A stretch of 64,000 nt of DNA from Corbicula japonica (GCA_038501625.1 JAZAYU010000005.1:9697484-9761483), one strand, 5' to 3'; shown: positions 47,615 through 60,380, numbered from the stretch's first letter. Translations and numbers: made by a program. Notes: a model not told the origin generated them from the sequence alone.

Positions 47615-47617
47615 AAG

Positions 47618-47888
47618 TGATATATTCATGTCAGGAATGGTCACATCCAGCAGACACAGCCTCCCCACACAGCCAAAAAGCAGAGAGAAGACAGCATGGT
47701 ATTACAATAATCAGTTTCAATATGGACACCACAAACAATTAAAAATAGTGAGAACCGCCTTGAAACGGTCATTGGCTAAACAATTTGCAACTAGGGGGTT
47801 TAAACAGGTTCTAGTGTGCACCAACCTCACACTTGCCCCAACAGGTTCTCATATCACAAAACAAGTACAAGTTGTCTTAAGTATAAAT
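47618..47888 (+). repeat. Family A repeat, near full length
   Basis: ATATTCATGTCAGGAATGG, CAGCCTCCCCACACAGCC, GTGAGAACCGCCTTG (lacking the CCGAGGGGTTA piece), GGAACGGTC-like, GTGTGCACCAACCTCACACT, ACAGGTTCTCATATC and ACAAGTACAAGTTGTCTT. ORFs at 47512 and 47628 arise from it. Confidence 0.9.
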
Positions 47889-48690
47889 ATGAACGATTGA
47901 TACTTCGGAACTATTCAAGGAGACATCATGCTAAACATATCACTTGATTTAGATCACGAAGATCAGATACGGTGATAAAAGTCTTGAACAATAAAAGAAA
48001 TCCGCAATGAGATGACACAAAACACATTAACATTAGGTATGTCAGTGCATTTTATTTGCCTGCATGCATAAATAGAATCGTTTATTGTTTAAAAGAGCAA
48101 TTAGACAGAACCGAGGCAATAAAACAAGAATGAATACTGATCAAAAGAAGATCACAAAGCAAGAAATTAAGTGCCAAAGCATATACCAGAAATTGTATTG
48201 TTTATACAATAATTCTACAATTAAACTTTAAACACATACTTTAGCCCCAAGAGAATGCTTTAAGTCATGAAAGAATGTGCAAGGTTATATTTTTAATGAC
48301 GTTTCTTTATTATATATCGTTCTTCTAAACCCTGTTACATTTTTTCTAGACCTATCCAAGAAAACCGAACATAATGTTTCTAACACTATTCCATCCATCC
48401 GTTTGCAGAAATACAGAGCTACTACAATCATTTACCTGTGGTTTTCTTTTATGATATAATGGTAAAGGAGTCATATTTATAACATAATTTGTAAACATAT
48501 ACTGGGTATTTCGGTGCATATATCTTTTATTGTTACAATTGCATTCAATGTAATTTTTCACTAATTTAAGTTTTCAATGGTACGAAGTAAAACGCTAATG
48601 ACGGGGAAAAATATTGTGCTAGTAAAATAATACTTCCATTGCATGTTATGAATGCGAAATACTTCTTTTTTGGTTCTGGTGTTAAAAATA
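47889..48690. other. AT-rich stretch, nothing recognised
   Basis: No repeat or coding feature is seen. Confidence 0.4.
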
Positions 48691-48693
48691 GAA

Positions 48694-48942
48694 AGGCGAA
48701 ATTAGAATATCAGGAATCGCCACATTCAGAAAGAACAGCCTCCCCTCAAAGTCAAGAAGAAGAGAGGGAGAGAGCATGGTTAATAAAATGATCAGTTTCA
48801 AAAGAGACACCACCAACAATTAACAAAAATGAGAACCCGAGGGGTTACCGCCTTGGAACGGTCAGTGGCAAATCAAATTGCCACTGGGGGTTTAAACAAG
48901 GTTCTAGGGTGCACCAACCTCACACTTGCCCCAACAGTGGTG
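48694..48942 (+). repeat. Family A repeat, partial (5' and centre)
   Basis: Includes ATATCAGGAATCGCCACATTC, GAGACACCACCAACAATTAAC, CCGAGGGGTTACCGCC, GGAACGGTCAGTGGC, the hairpin AGTGGCAAA/TTGCCACT and CACCAACCTCACACTTGCC. The 3' end stops at CCCCAACAG. Confidence 0.88.
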
Positions 48943-49530
48943 TAATTCTGTCATTTATTAAAATACTTTCATTTTTACTTATCTCTTATAATTTAAAATA
49001 AATTTGGATAATATTTTGTGTAAAATCTTGGCACCGTTTTTTGAATACCTGTTCTTATACTGTAAGGAAAATGAGTGTGCTTGTTCAAAAAATTAATGAA
49101 ACCATCTGATCCCTTTTACAATATTTTACAATACCTTAATGATGTATTCACTGTAGAAAATGGCCATTTCTCTTGACTATGGACAGATCTATCCGTCATG
49201 GTTGCATTTTCTTAGATGATATCAAGGTTTTATATCTCGTACAATTCTCCAATATTAATGTTTCAGATCTAAAATATATATCATTAACGATGATTACTTG
49301 AATCTGTATATCGAACATATTAAGTTATTTCTAGAATATGAGGTTCCGCATTAGCATCTTTCGAAATATTCGTAAATTTTGCAAATTCTTCTGCAGCATT
49401 TAATAGATGTGGCGTTTGAGGTTAAACAGATTTTAAATGCTTTTGAAAAAATACTCAGTATGAACTAAGGGCATGGTCTAAGAACATGTATCATTTTCAA
49501 TCAATTCATCCAAACATAGATTTTTCAATT
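48943..49530. other. AT-rich stretch, nothing recognised
   Basis: No repeat or coding feature is seen. Confidence 0.4.
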
Positions 49531-49534
49531 TCAG

Positions 49535-49663
49535 GGCCCATGATCATAAAACTGAGTTTGGAGACCAGTCTCAAATCTAAAGTATCAGACAATTCACCAT
49601 TTCAGCCAATGAGATGCTTAAGATTTGAGACTGGCTCTAGTTTTAGTATAATGATCTTGGGCA
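49535..49663. mobile_element. Foldback element F7
   Basis: GGCCCATGATCATAAAACTG and TATAATGATCTTGGGCA close a hairpin with CTCAAATCTAAAGTATC / GATGCTTAAGATTTGAG arms. It belongs to the GATCATAAAA subfamily of F5. Flanks are CAG and CTG. Confidence 0.8.
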
Positions 49664-49667
49664 CTGG

Positions 49668-49940
49668 TGCACTGATGCTCCAACCTAGAACAAAACACTA
49701 ATTAATTGGATAATGACTATCAATATCTTTAAAAAGCCGACTTTAGATGGTCTAAATTGTTTCGTTAGTAAGCAAAACTGACAATTGAACTGGAAAACAG
49801 GATTATTTATGCGACTCGTGCTAACGAGAAAACAATGTTTTGTAAACAGCTCACCAAGAAATATGTTGCATATTCGTTAGAAGATATACCGCCACGGCAG
49901 CGGTAACAATAAGACTGTTTATCTTGAAGTATTTGTTGCC
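49668..49940. other. Short AT-rich stretch
   Basis: Nothing recognised. Confidence 0.4.
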
Positions 49941-49941
49941 T

Positions 49942-50085
49942 CACTAATTGTTTGTGGTGTCTATTTTGAAATAGATCATTTTATTACCCCTGCACTCTTC
50001 CTCTCTACCTTTTGGCTGTGTGGAAAGACTGTGTCTTTTGGATGTGGCCATTCTTGCATTCTTGATATACATGTTTCATGCTAAT
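49942..50085 (-). repeat. Family A repeat, 5' part
   Basis: On the plus strand: AATTGTTTGTGGTGTC, CCTGCACTCTTCCTCTCTAC, TTTTGGCTGTGTGG, CTGTGTCTTTTGGATGTGGCC. Only the outer half of a reversed copy. Confidence 0.8.
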
Positions 50086-50138
50086 TTATTACTTTGTCAT
50101 TCCTTCTAAAGAGGTGAACGATATAAAGTTTGATTTTG

Positions 50139-50330
50139 AAACTTGTTTGAATCCCCAATGGGAATTACTTTCTCACTGACAATTCCAACGCGGAACTACT
50201 CATGTTTTTTCTTGTTTCTGGTGTCTTTCTAGTTAAATAACTGTTAACTTTATTTTTTATAAAACTTCGTTGAATATTGAGGACGTGCGGCTTTTCCTGA
50301 TTGTTTCCTGATATACGTATATAACATTTC
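50139..50330 (-). repeat. Family A repeat, degenerate second copy
   Basis: AACTTGTTTGAATCCCCAATGG, TTTCTCACTGACAATTCCAA, TTTCTGGTGTC and GATATACGTATATAAC. It lies next to the 49.9-kb copy in the same orientation, so this is a decayed tandem pair. Confidence 0.55.
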
Positions 50331-50333
50331 CAG

Positions 50334-50512
50334 TGCCTAAGGTTATAAAACTGAGCATAGAAACCAGTCTCAAATCTCAAGCATCTGATAAGGCTGAAAT
50401 GGCAAATCTCAAGCATCTGATAAGGCTGAAATGGCGACTGATCGCCATTTCAGCCAATCAGATGCTTGAGATTTGAGACTGGTTTCCAATCTCAGTTTTA
50501 TAACCTTCAACC
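50334..50512. mobile_element. Foldback element F8 with internal 32-bp duplication
   Basis: Family F arms with a perfect 32-bp tandem duplication (50371-50402 and 50403-50434, CAAATCTCAAGCATCTGATA...) in the left arm only. It contains ATAAGGC where others have ATTGGC. Left flank CAG (50331-50333), right CAA. Confidence 0.88.
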
Positions 50513-50710
50513 CAAAAGTTGCACGCAAAACTGCCGTATCTACACTGAAGTAAAGAAAGGGTAAGACAGTCTTGCGTGCAAACCTTGCTTTTCATTATAA
50601 GTTCTCAACTAATCAACTAAGCATTCATATCGAAAGATAAATTTATCAAAAGCGTAAATATTAGAAATTTCTTACATTTATGTTCAAGATAAGAAGTTCG
50701 TCACTAGCAA

Positions 50711-50945
50711 CGATACAGGCTCAATCAAACCCCGAGCCTGGGCTGAAGGTTATAAAACTGAGTTTGGAAACCAGTCTCAAATCTCAAGCATCTGATTTGC
50801 TGAAATGGCGACTGGTCGCCATTTCAGCCAATCAGATGCTTGAGATTTGAGACTGGTTTCCATGCTCAGTTTTATAACCTTGGGCACTGCAATATTTTCA
50901 TATCTGTCGTGTTTGGTGGTTTTCAAAGTTCCCTTTTCAATAAGT
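50711..50945 (+). repeat. Family R repeat interrupted by foldback F9
   Basis: AGGCTCAATCAAACCCCGAGCCTG (50717-50740) and CAATATTTTCATATCTGTCG (50890 on) are one family-R copy split by F9. The uninterrupted copy at 63898-63985 lacks the insertion. Confidence 0.85.
50741..50886. mobile_element. Foldback element F9 in family R, CTG duplication
   Basis: 146 bp, arms GGCTGAAGGTTATAAAACTG and CAGTTTTATAACCTTGGGCA. It is flanked by CTG at 50738-50740 and 50887-50889. The related uninterrupted family-R copy has a single CTG at 63921-63923, direct evidence for insertion with a 3-bp CTG duplication. Confidence 0.92.
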
Positions 50946-52259
50946 TTAATGTTATTAATTTTGAATAACATATCAAATAAATACTGAGATTTCTATATGG
51001 GAATAACATGCCGATAATTTAATTTTGAAAATATTATTTCTTATATATTTAGCTAATACCATTAGGAGCTTGTGAGATAAGTTAAAGCCGTTAATATTAA
51101 TTCGTGTTAATACTAAATATCTGTTAAGCGAGCGCCGAATTAGACAATTAGTTAGAAGTGTCTAGTAGTTTGGGTTTGAAATGTTTAGAATAGTCTAATT
51201 GGTATAATACAAGTATTACCCCGAAAAAAATCAGCCCGGACAGTTTCGAGAAAATATATTAATTGCAAACCACAACTAAGTCGAGTCTCCAATAATTCGT
51301 TCAACGTATAGTATGTATAAATCAATGACTTCGCAAGTGTCTCTTTTATATCGGGTTACTTAATACTGTCGCTGTTTGTAATTGAGCCACTGTGTTTCCC
51401 AATACTCCCGTACTACCACAATCTGTGGTTTACTCTAGAAAAAGTTGCCAAAGGAACTGCATTAAACGCGGTGGTATCGTAAAACACGGGAATATGGATA
51501 TACTGGAATAATTAATGGTAACTGTATTATCTAATATTATGCATTTTACTAACGTTTGTATATGGTATTATAGTTAAATATAATTTATAATTATTTTATT
51601 CACAACAAAATTAATATTTACTTTAAGTACCCTTAGGTAATATTTTGACAATTATCGGCTATATACCTTAAATATTTAATCAACAATATCCATATTCTAT
51701 TTTGTTAACATCTTGCTTAAGCTTTGTCTTTTTGTCAAATATGTAGTTTATTTATTAAATAAATAGCAAGATTGTCATTACTCTAAATAACAAACTAATT
51801 ACTTTCAAAATATAGGCCTATAGAGGAATGTTTTTAAATTTCCTTTGATTTTGTTTATGTGCAAATTATGTTCTAAGCAGGTTGAAATTATGCTTGTCAG
51901 AGTCATTTGAAATTCTTTAAAATCATCATCAAATATATATGTTTATTATTGCCCGGTAACATTGACTAACATATTCTACATCGAATATTGGCTAACCAAT
52001 TTATTCTACTGTTTATTATTCCCTTAGCTCAATAACAATCCATTTTATTACGTAAAGTAATTTAGGAGTTACGTCAAGGCACTTTGATATTAACAGTAGC
52101 AAACGAAAGTGCAATATACGACATTAACAAATAAACATTCAGGACATTCCTCGTAGTTGTATTTATTATTGAAATATCTCAACAAAAAGAGTAAGCAGTT
52201 TTCTTCTGATCAGAAAACATAAATCTCTCGAAATATACACTTAGCAAAGCTATATTAAA
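50946..52259. other. AT-rich stretch, nothing recognised
   Basis: No repeat or coding feature is seen. Confidence 0.4.
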
Positions 52260-52589
52260 TCAAGTTCTGGCGGGTAAACATATCATAATGCAATGCGAAG
52301 CAATTTTCTCGCGCTTTCCCATAGTGCTTATGCATAATTGTATAAATGACATATAAGCTAAGTAATGACAAAATGTACCCTCGAGATACTTTTTCGACTT
52401 TTCATTTTCTGTCATATTCATCAGTCTTTCGCTCATTTCCTGTTGTATGCGGTGTTCATAATATGCAATGTCGTCTGCTTTTCGTGTTATTGCTTCTAAA
52501 AATTTATCAACGGAATAAATTGAACAAGCTCTCATATAATACCTAAACTTTTCAGTATTAAAACACATATGGCTCCTTAAAATGAACAT
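52260..52589 (-). CDS. Candidate ORF, unknown protein (109 aa)
   Basis: ATG-started minus-strand ORF (109 codons). Residues 29-70 are mixed, charged and possibly helical (KFLEAITRKADDIAYYEH, QQEMSERLMNMTENEKSKKY), unlike the AT-driven noise of the window. An acceptor-like CATTCCAG lies just upstream of the ATG (about 52597-52604). I recognise no family. A repeat-free single exon or chance ORF remain possible. Confidence 0.22.
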   Translation of the reverse strand: MFILRSHMCFNTEKFRYYMRACSIYSVDKFLEAITRKADDIAYYEHRIQQEMSERLMNMTENEKSKKYLEGTFCHYLAYMSFIQLCISTMGKREKIASHCIMICLPART

Positions 52590-52778
52590 TGCAGTGTCTG
52601 GAATGCCTTTCTTGTTTTTAGTTATAACAAATTGTCAACGTTTAGTAAACTATCTTAAATGATACCAGCACTTGAAAAGTTCTGACAAAGATTATATTTG
52701 AGGGCCGTACAGATATAGCCTTGGCAAAAGAACACATATAGAAAACTTTATCGGGGAGTACACAACAAAGTCTGGAAT

Positions 52779-54158
52779 GGGGTCCTACCGATATACAGAG
52801 TTATCTCAATATTCTGTCTTAATTTACCTCCCTTTGTAACGCGCACCTGTCACTGGGTAGTTCCGGTCTGAGATAGACAATTAAAACAGACCCCCAGTAA
52901 TCATCCGTGGTCCTTTCAAATACGTTTTAATAGGGTGTGGTTGGTTATAGATCAGCATAATGCACAAAAACGTTTGATTATTATCATTGAATTGAAAAAA
53001 AAAGATTTTAATACGTCGGAGAGGTTTAACATCGTTGTGTTCGACCCCTTCGGTAACTAATAAAGAGTAAAAAAACCACGCATTTCTTATGCTTAAAAAT
53101 TGCAGATTTGAGGTAAAGAAAAGTTAGAAAACCTTAAAAAGGGGGGAAGTAAAATTTATAACACACGATATAAAATAAGTTTGACGTCTGCCAATGAAAC
53201 GCCCGTTCACTTTTATAAATGTTCTTAAATGCCGATGCAACATTTTTTTCCCAGAAATTTAATAGATTTTTTAAATAACTGAACCTTATCCTACAAATTG
53301 AATGCACACCATTCGGTTAATAGATTTGTGTTATGTTCTTATTGACGTATTTTTTTCAATATACTGCTCTTTTTTCACCAAAAAGTTCTTATTTATTCTT
53401 ATACGATTGAGAACATATTCATTGTTTCATAATGTTTTCACGTTTTTCTCTTTATTTCTGAAAATTGTAAGTTCATTTAGTTTTACAATCAATTTTTTTA
53501 TCATTAAATAAATATATGTTTGGGTAAAACTTCCCGAGTTTTATTTAATTCCGGAGCGCTTTAAGTTTCCAGTATCAAATAATAAATGTCTCGGGTCTCA
53601 AATATTATTGTGACAATTAATTAGAATATTTAATCTCTAGTCAGTTTCCTAAAACAACAATTTTTTCCCCGAACAAGCAACGTTTTCAACGTTTACAAAT
53701 CCACAACTAAACTTCAAAAGGCCTTTATCACACCTCCAGCTGGTAAAACCCAGTCTTGCAAATTAGATTACGTAACATGGTCATAAAACACCAGGCCCTT
53801 TTCTTAATAAGCATTGTTTGGATGACTTAACGGTGATTGGCTGAATACTTTAGTGAAATTTTAAAAAAACTATAATTTCCATGCTAGCCAAAAAATTTTC
53901 ATAAAGGATACGTGAAGTTACGTAAAAAGGTAATGTTGCATTTAGTTATTAACTTAAAATCAAATAATTAAGATGATGGTTATTCCTTATATGTCTGTTT
54001 CAATTTTTTGTTAATTCGACAATGCATTTTAACTTCAAAAGCACTTTTTATTTATACTTATAACGCTACGCTTTATTGCTGCTTCTAAACCGGAACTACC
54101 CAATCAGCAAGGGAAACAACTCTCAATGGGAGGTAACTCAGTATATCGGTAGGCCCCC
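52779..54158. mobile_element. 1.38-kb DNA element with ~70-bp terminal inverted repeats
   Basis: GGGGTCCTACCGATATACAG (52779) pairs with CTGTATATCGG-like GTATATCGGTAGGCCCCC at 54141-54158, and the repeats continue inwards through GTTAYCTC, ACCTCCC and GGGTAGTTCCGGT (52852-52872 against 54089-54105). AAT flanks both ends (52776-52778, 54159-54161), a likely 3-bp target duplication. The interior lacks a transposase ORF, so it is non-autonomous or a deletion derivative; the superfamily is not assigned. Confidence 0.82.
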
Positions 54159-54549
54159 AATTAGGCGACTATTTGCAATTTTTACCTTGGACTCAGTGAG
54201 TGTGCTTAAATGAATTTGCTCAATTCAGCAAGCTAACGACATTGTATGCAATATTGATATTTTTTTTATTTCAATTCAATACAAAAACGTTATTGAATGT
54301 AAATATGTTACAATTATAAAAATAACTGTTTATTCAATGCTAATTTCTATTATCTTTCTTATGATTTTGTATGAGTTAATAATCAAATGACGACCATAAG
54401 ACACCCAACTACAAAACAATCAGCTTTTTTTATATTTTCACTAGATGTTGACATTTCTTAAGCAATAAACACTTGTCTCAAATGCTAAATAACAGACTCT
54501 GTTCAATTACCTAATCAAAACTTGGTGCAAGTGAGTTTTTTCTTATAAT

Positions 54550-54655
54550 TTGTCTGATTATTGTAATACCATGCTCTCTTTTCCTCTCTACTTTTTGGCT
54601 GTGTGGGGAGGCTGTGTATGCTGGATGTGGCCATTTCTGATATGCATATTTAATT
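54550..54655 (-). repeat. Family A repeat, 5' part
   Basis: On the plus strand: TACCATGCTCTCTTTTCCTC, TTTTTGGCTGTGTGGGGAGG, CTGTGTATGCTGGATGTGGC and TGATATGCATATTTAA, then a T run. Only the outermost 100 bp of the element are present. Confidence 0.85.
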
Positions 54656-57600
54656 TTTTTTTTGCTTAGTGGCTTTAATACTGTTTCGTCGCTTTAAGAA
54701 GACCATGCGTTTAAAATGGTGAAAAATAGCTATATACACGCATACAGGCCTATCCACTTCGTTCACTTAGCAAATAATAACAAATTACAGTTTACAATTA
54801 TATCAATCAAGCAATAGACATGTAAAGTATTACATTTCTTTCAGCTGTCAGGTTAATATAAGAATGAACACCTATGTCCCAATATCCAATTTTAATAGTT
54901 TTAGTTTCATTAACTGTTCTTTTTAACAGTTCGCGATATGTTTTGTATATCATTGTTAGTAGACTGGCTCCCGTCCCTAGGTTCTGTTATAATATTCTCA
55001 TGTCACTTATACAATAATCGTCAATACCTCCAAGAAAAGCAACTCCTGCAGGAACCTTACTGATATACATTTTACTTCCCTTATCTCCCGGCATATCAGA
55101 AAAAAAATAAAATGAAATAAAAAGAGATAATAAGTATTTCAGTGCTTTTTTAATAAACCATCTAGCTGGTGCCAGGCTACATTGTTAGTTGTGTACGATA
55201 ATCTGTTTTCCTAGATTTCTACTTGGTTTTATGTATTCTGCAATGTCTGGTCAATAAGGGAAGGGAGGGGCTATTCGTATCTATCTGAATATTACTTTAA
55301 CAGTTTTTAGCTTGAGCACTCCTTTATAACTTCACCATACGAACATATGATAATCATGAGTCTTGTTATTAGGTATAAAGGAATATTACAACATATGTGT
55401 ACTTTATGCACACACGACATTTGATGGGAATTTAGCGATTGAGCGTATTGTTACCAATGGTGTCAACTTAAGCAAAATGTAAAAAAAATGTTTAACAATT
55501 ATTTGCCGTTCTGTTCATATAACTTATTTCGTTATTGCCAACTACAATTAGGTTTTCATAATTCACCCTAAAATATTTTAATAATAAAGACATTCACTTA
55601 CAAATATCACGAAAGATTATACTATTAATAAAAGAATGACAAACACAATGCGTGCATTTCTGATTTAAGTATTACATGTAATTCTTTAAGAACAACGTCA
55701 TATTAAAAGGGGCATTTTAATGACAACTTCTCTTCAAAAAGGAAAATTAATAGTATTATGTTTAATGTTTGTTTCTGACAAAGAAATGCAACAGATTAAA
55801 AAGAAACTTTGAAAGCCACACTTCTTCAAAACCTTATGACCGTTACATGCTATTGGTTAATGAATTCAGTCTTTTTATTCATTTGCATATTCCAGAGTTT
55901 TAAAAAAGGGCATGTCATTAACCCATGCGTTTCGTCTAAGGCATATCTTTTGTCGATAAGATATTTTTGAACGGATTATAAGTTTATCTATGTGAAAATT
56001 TAAATAGGTTCAAAACACTCTCATAATTAACGGAAAAAAATTTAAATCATTTAGTGATGCTAGTTCCGGTTTAATGATAACTATTCAATTTAGCGGTATT
56101 CATTTGCGTCAATAACCGTTTAATCTTATTTATATAATTCTAAAGCATGCCAAAAGTATGATTCAATATCTACAGCAACAACCTGAGCTGAGAGCATACG
56201 ATAACGAAGCGAATTCAAAATAGTATTTTACTTGGTTCCACTGAATATGTGTGCTTACATTCGATAAAGCTATCAATTAAAGTCTAACTTAACCATTCCT
56301 TTTACCAACTGTAACGTAAAAGTACTTTAAACAAGAAATATCTTTAAAAAAGATAAACGGCGTAGATTGTTTATGAAATGATGCAGTTTGTAGCTGGTAT
56401 TATTCACTTCATCTTGATTTACGTGTAAATTAAATAATTTCATTGTAAATCCTTCGCAATGATTTAATAGCGGACTCGCAGTTTTTTCGCGTAACATATT
56501 AAACGTAGTTGCCAGATTTGAGATAAGTAAGCACATTGTAAAATCATCAGTCGCGATAAAGAATGAGTTTTATATAAGAAACGTATTGTAAAAGGCATTG
56601 GTTGTGTTTATTCTTAAAACATAATGTATCAGATGATATATCAATTGCTGAAAGAATAAAATATATTTAGTCAAAACTTACATAGCCAACTCATTGTTTA
56701 TATCGCGTAGCATATTATATACAGCTGCTCGATTTAAGAGACGGGTAAACATTTCAATTACTGAAAGAGCTGGGATAAAATTCCATTAACTAAATACCCA
56801 CAAATATTACAATAATTCAAGCTCGCATATTTTATTACTTAAATTTTCAGCTTTACAGTGAAAGTGTAACATCGTTTTCTTTAAGCCATTTCCACTTACT
56901 TTCACTTTGATATAAAAGAATGACCGAATTGTTGTTGAAAAAAAAATCCTAGCCAATGACGAGTACTGTAGTGTGCCTCATTTCAACATCTTTCAACACA
57001 AGAGAATAGAAAAGATCTAAACGTCACAGCAATAATCGTTTCAAACAGTGTATTAACTAATTGTTTAAAAATCCCACTAGATACCTCTTCACCCTGCTCG
57101 ATGCCTCTCCGGTGGAAATAGCTACCAATCGATATAGTTTATTTAATTTTCCCGCTGCATAATAATATAATACGAGTATTATTTACAACACTTCATTGGT
57201 TAATAAATTAGGTCAAAAGTGAGCTTAGACAGCTAACGCCGAAAAATAAGACACGAACTATCTACTTCATTGTTCAGGTTTTATCCACGGAGATAAATGA
57301 AGCACATTCTGACAGGTCATTGTCACTTTTTTCAATATGTGTATTTTAGGGCAAAATATATAAATCGTTGTCCAACAACGAATAGTAAAAGGAACTTCGA
57401 TGCTTTAAAAATTTTCCAAGCATCATGTATATAGCTTATGTCGATTACTAAACAGAACTATTTCATTGTTGATAATAATAAATTGACCACTTCTTTTTTG
57501 CCTGTTTTAAAACTGTCATCTTATTATGTGAGGAATACAATTATTTTCAAATAATGCGGACCATGTCAGGTGGACAAATATCGAAATGAAAAGCGAGAAT

Positions 57601-57938
57601 GATCAGTTCATGAATAATGTCTAATTAAATGACACAATAGACACTTGCATAAAAAACAAGTTTCTTAGCGACTGTAAAATAATTTGTAAAACCTAATATA
57701 ACAAAATACTATTTGTGTCATCTAAGTTAAGTAGGCAACATCGAAAGTCATTTTCGAATGTATTTTCACAGTCAAGCTCACGTATTTCTATTTTAAGTCG
57801 TTACATATGTAAATCGGAACAGATCCTTGTTTTGTTAAATTGGACAATTCACGATCTTACTTTTAACAATTTTTGATTCCAACATTTTTGCTATAACCAT
57901 CATAAACTTTTTTCTATAAAGCTAGGTGTTAGCAAATG
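54656..57938. other. Long AT-rich stretch, nothing recognised
   Basis: Only a short word (ACCATCTAGCTGGTGCCAGG at 55157) recurs, also near 30.17 kb. No coding region or repeat family is seen. Confidence 0.45.
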
Positions 57939-58151
57939 ATATTGCCTCTACATGGGAGCGAACCCGCGCAGTCACGGCGACAGCGCCAAGCCCTGCAATT
58001 TCGACGACGCAACCAAGTGAGCTAACCGGGACAACCCCCAAAACGTTTGTTCGGATAACCCTTATTATATGTTATCATCACTGCACGACATCAGTAACAG
58101 TTTATTTTACAGATAACAGTACTGACTTTAAGTATGGGGAAACTTTTTACG
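57939..58151 (-). repeat. tRNA-derived SINE (family T) copy 8, complete
   Basis: Minus strand: B box GGGTTCGCTCCC (57954-57965), a variable region with CGCTGTCGCCGTGACTG, A box TAGCTCACTTGG (58013-58024), then the leader (CAGATAACAGTACTGACTTT on the plus strand). About 213 bp, similar in length to copy 4. Confidence 0.85.
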
Positions 58152-60380
58152 TTTAAGATATAGAGTAATATACAACACGAAAACTGACTTTGCCAGACTT
58201 TCAATCGAGTTGTAAGCTAGTGTGTCGGACTCGAGCTGCGGTTACGCTGCACATCTACATGTTTCCTCACACGAATTTGTTCATATTTTCGTTTGAACTG
58301 ATAAGCATAAACTTTTTTAAATTTTTATTAATAATCATCGGTGATGAGATAACTATTCTAACTTGTTAATGTCTTCGGTTGCTGACGCACAACAGCAATA
58401 AATTTCACGTATTAAATTTAACTAGCGTGAGCTATAATTTAATGACTCTAGTTTTGTATGTCTTAAACTTTCTAAAATCAATGGTCTGTGTCATTGCTAT
58501 GGTTATGTTTAGATGCAAAACGATGGTGAACACAGTTTTTCTCCCAGCTTCCGAGTATACCTCTTTATTGATGTTTTGTTTATAGTGAATATAAACGTTA
58601 CGTTAATACAACAGCCTTGTTTACACGAGATGTAAATCAAGTTGTGTTCTGTTTTATACATGACATGTCAATCAAAATTAAAATATTAGAATACATTTAT
58701 GGTCATAGTGTCTCTCTTAAGTAACCTATACACAATTATATCGTTAATCTGTAATTCATCTGTTAAAAAGAACATTAACTAATTTTGTTTTCTCAAAGAC
58801 ATCGTATTCATTAACTATTAAATCTAAAAAGGTATTTACCCTACAAATGATTAAAAAAGGTATAAACAAAACAATAAATCGATGAAAAAATCTTGCCATA
58901 AAAACTTTAACACCTGTATTTGTAAACAACGCCCTAAACTTATGCGCTTCAGTATTTCTTATCACACATTTTGTCATCGATAAAATGTTAAAGTTCACTG
59001 TGAGGCATTTGATATTCAATAATATTTCCACACTAGTTTACATTTCAATACTAGTTTGCATTTCAATGTAAACTGTTACAGTATATTGTAACATTATGTA
59101 ATGTTATATTTGGCATTAACCGTTTTGTCTTGGACATGTATATGAAAAACTTATAGATTGGATATACAGATATAAATACGTTATATGTAAGTGTTTAATT
59201 TCACATGTTAAATTTGAGAGGTAATCGAGAACTTGAAACTTGTTTAAGCTATAATTTTTCAATTTAGTAACTTATTCGTTAAGGTGCAAAAATAACTTTT
59301 ATGATCTGATAACTTTGATGATCTAAACTTTCCCACGGGTCAAATATTATATCAAAAAGAAAACAATTTTTGTTGTGGTTTCATGTAGACAGTTGATAAG
59401 AAATAATGACATTGGATCATTTATCGTAACGAACCAAATCGACATCAATTTGAGAATATCAAATTAACAGATGAAATTTAGACGGAGGGAATACAGCCGA
59501 AATAAAGAGATTTAATTAGTGTAATTTTTTCTGTATCAATCGTGATGATAGACGTAGATAACGGTGCAAATTCTTTGGAAACGTCACGTGAAATGGTGTC
59601 TTCTAGCAGCTGATGTCGAACATTGATATGACGTCATTATAGTCCAGCAAACGGAATTGGTTTGTATGCATTTCAGGGTTAAATTTACATTTTAAAATCA
59701 AAATATGTAACAAAAAAAAACGATGTTATGAGGTTATAATAGATAATCGTAAGTACTTTCCAAATATAGGAAGTAATAAAATATCATATAACCGAAGACG
59801 CCTTTTCCCGACACGTGTCCCATATATTACGAAATCTCGATCTCTGTAACCCACATGGGAGTTTTTCAAGTGAATATTTTATGTTAAGACTAATAATTCT
59901 TAAGAAAATCGAAGAAACCTGTTTGGAAACGCACTGTTCAAAGAAATGAAATCTTAAGAAAATAAATATATGTAAAAAAATGAAATTAAAAAAACAACAA
60001 CAACATTTCTACACTAAAAATTGTCAAATCAACCTAATTCGGCGTGTATTTTTTGTCATGTTCTGTTGCAATCAAAGTATAGCTGTTGTCTATGAATATT
60101 GTTATCGAAAGAAAATTCATTCTTTTTTGTTACATTTCAAACCTATAAAACAATTAAGACTATTTTGGCATTTATTCTGTATAAAAGTAATGCACAGTAC
60201 AAATGTACTTTCCTTAATATCATTGTAGAGCTACATGTGTATTCAAACTACGAACATTCGAAATAAATCGACAGTTTTATGATTATCCAAATAAACCAAA
60301 ATATATTGTTGTTTACAGTAAAGGTTAAATGTGGCCCAAGGACATTGTTCATACCGTTCTACTGTATGTTCTGCCATGAC
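58152..60380. other. AT-rich stretch, nothing recognised
   Basis: Short ORFs only (for example 58379, 58756 minus, 59980); none recognised. Confidence 0.4.
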
